49,114 nt of DNA from JALQUL01 sp964556425 (lineage in GTDB: Bacteria; Pseudomonadota; Gammaproteobacteria; Burkholderiales; Burkholderiaceae_C). The stretch lies in the NCBI GenBank assembly GCA_964556425.1, contig CAZKWC010000019.1, forward strand, positions 1 through 49,114, read 5' to 3'. Positions 27,254 through 34,760 of the stretch are shown piece after piece; within the stretch, counting starts at the first letter, position 1, and each line of letters begins with the position of its first letter. The translations under genes were made by a program, and so were the position numbers. The notes below the pieces were generated by a model that was not told where the DNA came from, searched no databases, and worked only from the letters and a program-made list of their open reading frames with translations.

Positions 27254-27291
27254 AGCATCTCCGTATTTTCCCTAGTGTTTTGGACAGCAGA

Positions 27292-27320
27292 TTGACAGAC
27301 TTAACAGTCATCATTCTAAC
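27292..27320 (+). promoter_or_regulatory. Putative tctCBA promoter
   Basis: A perfect -35 TTGACA (27292-27297) is spaced 17 bases from TCTAAC (27315-27320), which matches the -10 at four of six positions. It would give a leader of about 36 bases before the tctC ATG. It lies in the shared tctD/tctC control region. Confidence 0.45.
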
Positions 27321-27350
27321 GTGTCTTTATTTTAATAATCAAATTTCCTC

Positions 27351-27356
27351 GAGGAG
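27351..27356 (+). promoter_or_regulatory. Strong ribosome binding site of tctC
   Basis: GAGGAG is 6 bases before the ATG, one of the best Shine-Dalgarno matches in the window. It fits the need for more binding protein than membrane subunits. Confidence 0.7.
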
Positions 27357-27362
27357 CTCGAT

Positions 27363-28322
27363 ATGCGTCGTGATACGTTTCTGAAATCATTAGCAGCCAT
27401 GGCTGCAGTGGGTGCTTTTCCTTTGTCAGCACAAGCGGCTGCCAGCATCAAAATGATGTTACCAGCTAACCCAGGTGGTGGTTGGGACTCTACAGGTCGT
27501 GCCTTTGGTAAAGCCATGATTGATGCCAAATTGGCAGACAATGTGCAGTTTGAAAACAAAGGTGGTGCAGCAGGCGTTATTGGCTTGGCACAATTTATTA
27601 ATTCTGCTAAAGGCGATGGCAACTCCATGATGGTCATGGGCGCGGTTATGCTGGGCGGTATTATTTCTAGCAAGCCTGCAGCAGGTCTAGAAAAACTCAC
27701 TCCATTGGCTCGTATTACCAGCGAATACAATGTGTTTGTAGTACCAGCTAATTCACCTCTTAAAACCATGAAAGATGTGGCCGATCAAATGAAAAAAGAT
27801 CCTGGTAGCGTCAAGTGGGGTGGTGGTTCTAAAGGTTCAACCGAGCATATCGCCGCTTCTATGTTGGCAAGCCGCATTGGTGTCGATCCTAAAAAGGTCA
27901 ACTATGTACCTTTCCGTGGCGGCGGTGAAGCAGTTGCCGCTATTTTAGGTGGTAACGTTACAGTGGGCGGTAGTGGTTACAGCGAGTTTGCCGAGCATAT
28001 TGCAGCTGGCAAAATGCGTGCTATTGGTGTGACCTCAGAAAAGCGTTTACCAGGCATTAATGTTCCAACCATGAAAGAATCTGGCTTTGACGTGGTGATT
28101 GGTAACTGGCGTGGTTTGTATGGCGCAGCAGGTATTACAGCAGCGCAACGTGCAGCCCTCACCGACATCATTACTAAAACCTTTAACTCACCAGGTTGGA
28201 AAGAAGCCATGACTAAAAATGCATGGACACCTGCTTTGTTAACAGGTAAAGCATTCGATGATTTTGTGGATGCTGATTTCGCCAACTTACGTGGCACTAT
28301 GCATTTGGCCGGAATGCTTTAA
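27363..28322 (+). CDS. tctC: Tripartite tricarboxylate transporter, periplasmic binding protein
   Basis: A 319-residue secreted receptor. The N terminus has two arginines, a hydrophobic core and a probable signal peptidase site after AQA (about residue 26). The mature protein begins IKMMLPANPGGGWDSTGR, the TctC signature, which contributes to carboxylate binding, and continues with the VPFRGGGEAVAAILGG core. It should capture citrate, tartrate or another carboxylate and deliver it to TctA/TctB. Its stop overlaps the tctB start by one base (TAATG). Specificity cannot be read from the sequence. Confidence 0.94.
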   Translation: MRRDTFLKSLAAMAAVGAFPLSAQAAASIKMMLPANPGGGWDSTGRAFGKAMIDAKLADNVQFENKGGAAGVIGLAQFINSAKGDGNSMMVMGAVMLGGIISSKPAAGLEKLTPLARITSEYNVFVVPANSPLKTMKDVADQMKKDPGSVKWGGGSKGSTEHIAASMLASRIGVDPKKVNYVPFRGGGEAVAAILGGNVTVGGSGYSEFAEHIAAGKMRAIGVTSEKRLPGINVPTMKESGFDVVIGNWRGLYGAAGITAAQRAALTDIITKTFNSPGWKEAMTKNAWTPALLTGKAFDDFVDADFANLRGTMHLAGML

Positions 28323-28852
28323 TGTCTTTTTCTCCGTCTCAAAAACGGCAAGCGCTTGTGTCGGTGGTCGTGCTCTTAGTGGGTATTGCCATGGTCATAA
28401 GCGCTCAGTCCATTTCTTCTGACGCTGGCTATGGTGGTGTAGGGCCAAACTTCTTACCCACCGTAGTTGGATGTGGCCTAAGCCTTATAGGTGTTTTATT
28501 ACTTCGTGAAGTTTTTACTGGTGGTTACCGCCAACTCGAAGAAGCACCTGCTTCCGAGTCTCCCTATTGGGTGGGTTTTTATTGGTTGACTGCTGGTATT
28601 TTAATTAATGCTTTTTCAATCACCACTATTGGTTTTACGCTTAGTTGTGCCGTCTGTTTTATGTTGGCAGTGCAAGGCTTAAGACGCTCATTTTTAAATC
28701 AAGAACAACGACAATCACAATCAGTACTTTCAGTTAAAAACAATCTCACTGATTTGTTAATTGGTATTGCGATTGCTTGGCCTGTTTATTTAATGTTTAC
28801 CAAATTATTGGCCATTAATTTACCAGGTCTGACTTCTACAGGGTGGATTTAA
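28322..28852 (+). CDS. tctB: Tripartite tricarboxylate transporter, small membrane subunit
   Basis: A 176-residue membrane protein with four predicted helices (about residues 12-30, 40-60, 82-115 and 140-165). The N-terminal part includes GYGGVGPNFLPTVVG, seen in TctB proteins. It partners the large subunit TctA in sodium- or proton-driven uptake. It overlaps the genes on both sides by one base (TAATG at each junction), implying translational coupling. Confidence 0.9.
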   Translation: MSFSPSQKRQALVSVVVLLVGIAMVISAQSISSDAGYGGVGPNFLPTVVGCGLSLIGVLLLREVFTGGYRQLEEAPASESPYWVGFYWLTAGILINAFSITTIGFTLSCAVCFMLAVQGLRRSFLNQEQRQSQSVLSVKNNLTDLLIGIAIAWPVYLMFTKLLAINLPGLTSTGWI

Positions 28853-30348
28853 TGGATTTATTCAATCTTTTAATGCAGGGTTTTGCTACTGCTGCTACAC
28901 CCATTAATTTAATGTGGTGTTTTATAGGTTGTGCCATTGGTACTGCGATTGGTGTATTACCTGGCATTGGTCCTGCTACTGCTGTAGCGATGCTGCTCCC
29001 TATTACCGCCCAAGTTGAGCCTACCGCCTCTTTAATCTTTTTCTCTGGTATCTACTACGGTGCTATGTACGGTGGTTCTACCACTTCAATTTTATTAAAT
29101 ACTCCAGGTGAAGCGGGCAGTATGGTGACTGCCATGGAGGGTAATAAAATGGCCAAAAGTGGCCGAGCAGGAGCAGCGCTTGCCACCTCGGCTATTGGCT
29201 CGTTTGTAGCGGGAACTATTGCCACTGTTTTAGTCACCATCGCTGCGCCGTTTATTGCCGATAAAGCGGTAGCCTTAGGCCCACCCGAATATTTTTGTTT
29301 AATGTTATTGGCCTTTGTAACAGTCAGTGCGGTATTGGGTAAAAGCACTTTAAGAGGTATGTTGGCACTCTTTATTGGTCTAGCTTTAGGCTCGATTGGT
29401 ATGGATCAAATTTCTGGTCAAGCACGGTTTACCGGTGGTGTGCTTGAGTTAATGGATGGCCTTGAAATTGTATTGGTTGCAGTGGGTTTATTTGCGGTCT
29501 CTGAGGCTTTGCACGTAGTTATCTTTGAGGGCCGAGTGGTCGATACACAAAACCCAATTAGCAAAGTGCATATGACCAAGTCCGATTGGAAACGCTCTTG
29601 GCCAGCATGGATTCGTGGCACTTTTATTGGTTTTCCATTCGGTACGATACCTGCTGGTGGTAGTGAGATTCCTACCTTTTTAAGTTATGCCACCGAACGT
29701 AAAATAGCCAAAGATAACACTGAGTTTGGTACTACCGGCGCTATCGAGGGGGTTGCTGGCCCAGAGGCGGCTAATAATTCTGCTATTACTGCTACTTTAA
29801 TTCCATTGCTAACTTTAGGTATTCCTACCTCTAATACAGCTGCAGTCATGTTGGGTGCATTTCAAAATTATGGTCTGCAACCAGGGCCGCAATTTTTTAC
29901 CTCTTCTTCTGCATTGGTGTGGGCTTTAATTGCTTCGCTTTATATTGGTAACGTCATGTTGCTAGTGCTTAATTTACCACTTATTGGTATTTGGGTGAAG
30001 CTGTTAAAAGTGCCTAAAAACTATTTGTATGCTGGTATTTTAATATTTGCAACAGTGGGTGTTTATGGCATGCGTCAAAGTGCATTTGATTTGGTTTTAC
30101 TCTATGCCATAAGTGTATTGGGTTTAGTCATGAGACGCTTTGACATTCCAGCCGCTCCAGTCATTATTGGACTGATTTTAGGTCCACTGGCAGAGGCGCA
30201 ATTACGCAACGCCATTTCTATTGGTGAAGGTCATTGGACTGTATTTTTACAAAGACCGGCTTCAGTAGCTATTTTATCAGTGGTAGTTTTGGTGTTAATT
30301 TTGCCTAGAATCTTAAAAAATAGGCAAAAGAAAATGTTGCAAAGCTAA
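28852..30348 (+). CDS. tctA: Tripartite tricarboxylate transporter, large membrane subunit
   Basis: A 498-residue permease with about eleven or twelve helices. It carries the conserved GVLPGIGPATAVAMLLP near the N terminus and its internal-repeat partner TLGIPTSNTAAVMLGA, as well as YGGSTTSILLNTPGE. The ATG at 28852 gives the expected start MDLFNLLMQGF and a TAATG junction with tctB. An in-frame GTG at 28843 is less likely. A strong terminator follows within 50 bases of the stop, so tctCBA forms a closed unit. Confidence 0.95.
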   Translation: MDLFNLLMQGFATAATPINLMWCFIGCAIGTAIGVLPGIGPATAVAMLLPITAQVEPTASLIFFSGIYYGAMYGGSTTSILLNTPGEAGSMVTAMEGNKMAKSGRAGAALATSAIGSFVAGTIATVLVTIAAPFIADKAVALGPPEYFCLMLLAFVTVSAVLGKSTLRGMLALFIGLALGSIGMDQISGQARFTGGVLELMDGLEIVLVAVGLFAVSEALHVVIFEGRVVDTQNPISKVHMTKSDWKRSWPAWIRGTFIGFPFGTIPAGGSEIPTFLSYATERKIAKDNTEFGTTGAIEGVAGPEAANNSAITATLIPLLTLGIPTSNTAAVMLGAFQNYGLQPGPQFFTSSSALVWALIASLYIGNVMLLVLNLPLIGIWVKLLKVPKNYLYAGILIFATVGVYGMRQSAFDLVLLYAISVLGLVMRRFDIPAAPVIIGLILGPLAEAQLRNAISIGEGHWTVFLQRPASVAILSVVVLVLILPRILKNRQKKMLQS

Positions 30349-30393
30349 AATTTTTAATAATTTAAAACGATTAAAAATCCCTACAATTGCTGT

Positions 30394-30441
30394 AAACCAG
30401 CTCAATTTTGCCAGTGTCGCAAAATTGAGCTGGTTTTTTTT
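30394..30441 (+). terminator. Intrinsic terminator of tctCBA
   Basis: A 17-bp perfect stem (30394-30410 with 30420-30436; core CCAGCTCAATTTT and AAAATTGAGCTGG), a 9-base loop and a run of eight or more T. Confidence 0.93.
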
Positions 30442-30502
30442 CAGTTGCTTAAAAAAATAGTGTAAGCTTGATTTTTTAAGGTATTTTCTACTTGGGCATT
30501 GC

Positions 30503-31873
30503 ATGGACAACAGTTCGACAATTTTTATTTTTATATTGGTAGTAGGGCTTTTATTGGCGGTGTTAGGGCTTTTTTTAAGCTGGCGCATTAAACAAATTAA
30601 TTTGCTTTTTATAGATGAAACTTTAGACGCCCAACAAGAAATTGCTCGCGAAATAAGGCGTGAAGTTCAAGAAAACAGTCGAATTTCACGACAAGAAATG
30701 TCGCAAAGTTTGCATTCTTTTCAGCAAGCCATTGTGCATCAAAGTCTTGAGGCTATTCGCACACAAAATAGTCAGCTAGAAAACTTTAGTCAACAATTGG
30801 CTTTGTTGCAACGCTCTTTATCGGAAACTTTGTCCTTGCAATTACACCAAGTAACAGAATCGAATGCAAGGCGATTACAAGAAATGCTGGAAATCACCGA
30901 GCGTCATTTACAGCAATTGCAAGCTGCCAACGAAATTAAACTCGATCAAATAAGACAAACCGTTGATGAAAAATTGCAAAACACCCTGCAACAACGTCTT
31001 GGTGAGAGTTTTCAACAAGTGGCAAATAGTCTAGAACAAGTACATCGTGGCTTGGGTGAAATGCAAAATTTAGCTCAAGGCGTGGGTGACCTAAAACATC
31101 TTTTAACCAATGTAAAAGCGCGCGGTATTTTTGGTGAAGCGCAATTAGCTTCTTTATTAGAGCAAGTCTTAACGGTAGATCAATTTCAAGCCCAAGTGAG
31201 TACCAAACCTGGTAGTACCAGTCGTGTTGATTTTGCGATTAAATTGCCAGGTAAATCAGATTATGACAGCGCAGTTTGGTTGCCTATAGATGCCAAGTTC
31301 CCCAACGAGGATTACGAGCGTTTATTAGAGGCCCAAGAAAAGGCCGATGTATCTGGTGCTACCGAAGCTGGCAAAGCCCTAGAGCAGCGTATCCGCTTAG
31401 AGGCAAAATCAATGCAAGAAAAATATATACATCCGCCTTACACCACTGATTTTGCCATTATGTTTTTACCTTCCGAGGGCCTGTATGCTGAAGTCTTAAG
31501 AAGGCCTGGTTTGATGACTGCCTTACAAAGAGACTTTCATGTAAGTCTTGCTGGCCCAACTACCTTATTAGCCATGTTAAGCTCCTTGCAAATGGGCTTT
31601 AGAACCCTAGCCATTGAAAAACGCTCCAGTGAAGTCTGGCAAGTGTTAGGTGCTGTTAAAACCGAGTTCGGCAAATTTGGTGATGTATTGTCTAAAGTCA
31701 AAGCACAAACTCAAACCGTGTTAAATACCATTGACTCAGCTCAAGTTAGAAGCCGAGCCATGGATAAAGTATTACGAGATGTAGAAAGTTTACCCGTGGC
31801 TCAAGCCGCCTCTTTATTAGATTTGCCCGAGCCCACCATAGTGTTACCCACCGAGCATCCTTTTCCTTATTAA
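30503..31873 (+). CDS. rmuC: DNA recombination protein RmuC homologue
   Basis: A 456-residue protein. One N-terminal membrane anchor (about residues 5-27) is followed by a long Gln/Glu-rich coiled coil (about 30-190) and the RmuC nuclease-like domain. Conserved parts are RGIFGEAQL, VDFAIKLPG, WLPIDAKFPNEDYERLL, the segment around IHPPYTTDFAIMFLPSEGLYAEV, and LLAMLSSLQMGF. In E. coli it limits recombination at inverted repeats; the enzymatic activity is unproven. It stands alone between the tct terminator and a convergent LOG gene. No clear ribosome binding site precedes the ATG. Confidence 0.92.
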   Translation: MDNSSTIFIFILVVGLLLAVLGLFLSWRIKQINLLFIDETLDAQQEIAREIRREVQENSRISRQEMSQSLHSFQQAIVHQSLEAIRTQNSQLENFSQQLALLQRSLSETLSLQLHQVTESNARRLQEMLEITERHLQQLQAANEIKLDQIRQTVDEKLQNTLQQRLGESFQQVANSLEQVHRGLGEMQNLAQGVGDLKHLLTNVKARGIFGEAQLASLLEQVLTVDQFQAQVSTKPGSTSRVDFAIKLPGKSDYDSAVWLPIDAKFPNEDYERLLEAQEKADVSGATEAGKALEQRIRLEAKSMQEKYIHPPYTTDFAIMFLPSEGLYAEVLRRPGLMTALQRDFHVSLAGPTTLLAMLSSLQMGFRTLAIEKRSSEVWQVLGAVKTEFGKFGDVLSKVKAQTQTVLNTIDSAQVRSRAMDKVLRDVESLPVAQAASLLDLPEPTIVLPTEHPFPY

Positions 31874-31900
31874 CTAGCTACTCGCAATTGCTACAACTAG

Positions 31901-32764
31901 TTAAAGCGAATAGAAGTTTTGAATAAATTGCCAAGCCTCTAATGGGTCGTCGCTGAAATGAAATAAATTGATATCTTCAGCGGCAATCACACCCTCTTCC
32001 ACTAAAAATTCAAAATCAATTAAACGCTTCCAAAATGCAGTGCCAAATAAAACAATTGGCACTGGGCTGACTTTTTTGGTTTGCACCAAGGTTAATACTT
32101 CAAATAACTCATCTAAAGTGCCAAAGCCACCAGGAAAGGCCACCAGTGCTTTTGCCCGCATTAAAAAATGCATTTTGCGAAGGGCAAAATAATGGAACTT
32201 AAAACTCAGTTCGGGCGAGACATAAGGGTTGGCCGATTGTTCATGCGGCAGGGCAATATTAAGCCCTACCGATAAAGCATTTAAGTCGTGAGCACCTCTG
32301 TTGGCGGCTTCCATAATGCCAGGCCCACCGCCAGTGGCAATATAAATTTTTTGATCGGCAGATTTATCTTGGCTAAAACGGGCTACATGCTGAGCAAAAA
32401 CTCTAGCCTTGTCGTAAAAGTCGGCATTGCGTACCAATACTTTGGCTTTTTGAATGGCTTGTGCATTACCCGACTGTAAAGCTTGCTCCAATTGCAAATT
32501 GGCCTTTTCATGATCTTTAAAACGCGCTCCACCAAACACTACAATCGTGTGCTCAATGCCCATGGCTTGTTGATCTAAATCGGGCTTTAATAATTCGAGT
32601 TGAAACCGAATACCACGAGTTTCTCGGCGTAATAAAAATTCAGGGTCAGCAAATGCCAAGCGGTTGGCATGAGGCTCTAGGCTTGCACCGGAATTGGCAT
32701 GCTCTTGTAACTCTGCCCAGGCATCTGCTATTCTTGATTTTTTGATGTCTTCAGTAGTGTGCAT
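31901..32764 (-). CDS. LOG-family (TIGR00730) nucleotide 5'-monophosphate phosphoribohydrolase
   Basis: A 287-residue Rossmann-fold protein with the LOG signature PGGFGTLDELFEVLT and the upstream GGGPGIMEAANRGA. Family members cleave the base from nucleoside monophosphates; in plants and some bacteria the substrate is a cytokinin nucleotide, in others AMP-like compounds. The N-terminal extension of about 80 residues, with ETRGIRFQLELLKPDL, is found in the longer LOG forms of proteobacteria. It lies downstream of efp on the same strand, beyond the efp terminator. The substrate is unknown. Confidence 0.87.
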   Translation of the reverse strand: MHTTEDIKKSRIADAWAELQEHANSGASLEPHANRLAFADPEFLLRRETRGIRFQLELLKPDLDQQAMGIEHTIVVFGGARFKDHEKANLQLEQALQSGNAQAIQKAKVLVRNADFYDKARVFAQHVARFSQDKSADQKIYIATGGGPGIMEAANRGAHDLNALSVGLNIALPHEQSANPYVSPELSFKFHYFALRKMHFLMRAKALVAFPGGFGTLDELFEVLTLVQTKKVSPVPIVLFGTAFWKRLIDFEFLVEEGVIAAEDINLFHFSDDPLEAWQFIQNFYSL

Positions 32765-32780
32765 GAATAAAAACTCCCAT

Positions 32781-32808
32781 AAAAAAAGGCCCCAAAAATG
32801 GAGCCTTT
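32781..32808 (-). terminator. Intrinsic terminator of efp (minus strand)
   Basis: Read on the minus strand, AAAGGC and GCCTTT (32803-32808 and 32785-32790), extended by further pairs past one mismatch, form a hairpin followed by a T run (A run at 32781-32787 on the plus strand). It lies between efp and the LOG gene. Confidence 0.8.
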
Positions 32809-32878
32809 AGTTTAGTTTGAAATTGATTCCTTCTAAAATTGAACTTGTAAAAGTTGAAAATTTAGAGGGTTTTCCAAT

Positions 32879-33433
32879 TTAAACGCGACGACGGTATTCA
32901 CCAGTGCGTGTGTCAATCTCGACTTTATCGCCTTGATTCACAAAAATTGGCACAGAGATTTCAAAACCAGTAGAAAGTTTGGCTGGTTTTAAAACTTTAC
33001 CAGAAGTGTCGCCCTTAACGCCTGGCTCAGTCCAGGTAATTTCGCGCTCTACGTTGGTGGGTAATTCAACAGAAATAGCTTTACCTTCGTAAAACACGAC
33101 CTCAACCGCCATACCTTCTTCAAGGTAATTTAAAGAGTCGCCCATGTTTTCGGCTTCTACTTCGTATTGGTTGTATTCTTCGTCCATGCAAACATACATT
33201 GGGTCGGCAAAATAAGAATAAGTACATTCTTTTTTGTCGAGAATAACTTGATCTAATTTGTCGTCAGCTTTGAAAACTGTTTCTGTACCAAAGTTGCTGA
33301 GCAAGCTTTTTAATTTCATGCGAACGGTTGCAGAGTTACGGCCACCACGGCTGTATTCTGTTTTTAAAACAACCATTGGGTCTTTACCTTGCATGATAAC
33401 GTTGCCGGCACGAATTTCTTGTGCGATTTTCAT
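32879..33433 (-). CDS. efp: Translation elongation factor P (Arg32 type)
   Basis: A 184-residue factor with three beta-barrel domains. EF-P enters the ribosomal E site and relieves stalling at polyproline. The tip of domain I reads YSRGGRNSA, with arginine at residue 32 where E. coli has lysine. Arginine here marks the class rhamnosylated by EarP, whose gene lies just upstream on the same strand (132 bases apart). The C-terminal domain has the usual GDKVEIDTRTGEYRRRV. Confidence 0.98.
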   Translation of the reverse strand: MKIAQEIRAGNVIMQGKDPMVVLKTEYSRGGRNSATVRMKLKSLLSNFGTETVFKADDKLDQVILDKKECTYSYFADPMYVCMDEEYNQYEVEAENMGDSLNYLEEGMAVEVVFYEGKAISVELPTNVEREITWTEPGVKGDTSGKVLKPAKLSTGFEISVPIFVNQGDKVEIDTRTGEYRRRV

Positions 33434-33565
33434 AGGAATCCAAAATAACTTAGACCGCTCGGGGCGGCGAAATAGTCAAGCTCTGAAAGCATAAAAAGCC
33501 CAAGTAATTAACAATCTTTGACCCGATGTTCTGGCTTGACAAAAGCACGCTATTTTAACCTTTTT

Positions 33566-34705
33566 TCAAGCTTTTTTAAAGCTTTTTGCTTGACTTGTCG
33601 TGTCAATAAACTGCAAAAGTTGACTGGTTAAATCATTTTGCGCAAGCAAAGAAGCCCTTATTTGATCAAAATACTCCCCCCATTCTGATAAATTGGGGTT
33701 ATCAAGTGGCTTTTGGCTAGCACCATTCAAATCATAAAACCACTTTGCAATCGTTGTCGGTAAATTGAAACTATTTAAAAAAGCAGTTAACTTTTCTAAC
33801 TGATAGGCGTCTTCTTGAGGATAAAGTTGCCATATAAAGGGTGCCTTAGCCCATAAAGCTTGGGTAGCAGAGTCTTCGCCGCGCACCACATTAAGATCAC
33901 AGCAATGCAACAAACAACTGTAGTCTTTTTGAGACAATCGGGGCAGGTATTGAATATGGAGTAAACCCATAGCCTTTGAGTAGTGATTTTCTACTGTGTG
34001 TTTTAACGAAATAGCACCCACACAATCGGTCACTAATAAGGTGCTTGGATAAGTTCTTTGAGTTAAAAAATCCAGTAATGAATCAAGCGGGGCATTTTTA
34101 TAACAAAACAAAGAAACAAAAATATGCTCTTGATGAGCAGGAACAGGGATGTTTTTAGAATTCAACCATTCTTGTTGATTCAATTTTTCAAGTTGTTGTA
34201 GTTCTTGGGGGTTACGCAGTAAACCGCCTGTTAAAACTGTATAACCAGGGTAATAAAAATATTTTCTCTGGCTTAACAAGGGATATTGCTGCGTAGGTGA
34301 AGATAAGCCATGACATTTTTCAACATATTTTTCTGCCGATAAATATTCTAGATTAATCCAAAACGGGCTATTGATTGCTGGGTTAGCTTGGCATTTAGCT
34401 TGTAATAAGTCTAAATAACGAGGCTCAGGCTCGCAACCAAAGGCTTCTACAATCACACTAGGCATGGCTTGCTGGCTAATCAATTGCAGTATTGACTCGA
34501 TTGAAGTGGGCTGGCTCCAGTCGATGAGTTTTACCCCTTCACAAGCTTCAGGAGCCATCCACTTCAGTGCGCTGGCATCATCTACCCATAAACGAATAGA
34601 GTAGCCACGACTGGCTAGGTCGGTGCATAATCGCCAACAAACTCCTATGTCACCGAAATTGTCGATGACTTTACAAAAAATATCCCAGTAAGATCGCTTA
34701 TTCAT
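33566..34705 (-). CDS. earP: EF-P arginine rhamnosyltransferase EarP
   Basis: A 379-residue inverting glycosyltransferase (GT-B fold) that moves rhamnose from dTDP-rhamnose to Arg32 of EF-P. The N terminus has CKVIDNFGDIGVCWRLC, containing the two family aspartates. The C-terminal donor site has RGEDSATQALWAKAPFIWQ, with the conserved glutamate. The start at 34705 (MNKRSYWDIF) fits the short leader of relatives; in-frame ATGs at 34720 and 34732 are alternatives. It is adjacent to its substrate gene efp and divergent from uvrC, with very little space between the starts. Confidence 0.94.
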   Translation of the reverse strand: MNKRSYWDIFCKVIDNFGDIGVCWRLCTDLASRGYSIRLWVDDASALKWMAPEACEGVKLIDWSQPTSIESILQLISQQAMPSVIVEAFGCEPEPRYLDLLQAKCQANPAINSPFWINLEYLSAEKYVEKCHGLSSPTQQYPLLSQRKYFYYPGYTVLTGGLLRNPQELQQLEKLNQQEWLNSKNIPVPAHQEHIFVSLFCYKNAPLDSLLDFLTQRTYPSTLLVTDCVGAISLKHTVENHYSKAMGLLHIQYLPRLSQKDYSCLLHCCDLNVVRGEDSATQALWAKAPFIWQLYPQEDAYQLEKLTAFLNSFNLPTTIAKWFYDLNGASQKPLDNPNLSEWGEYFDQIRASLLAQNDLTSQLLQFIDTTSQAKSFKKA

Positions 34706-34760
34706 CCTTGAATTGTCCATAAAATTGACCATGAATGACAAGTCCCGCCAAAATAAATCC

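Noticed and set aside
31870..31904. TTAACTAG/CTAGTTAA repeat between rmuC and the LOG gene as a bidirectional terminator
   Set aside because: The stem is A/T-rich, 8 bp with a 19-base loop, and has no T tract on either side.
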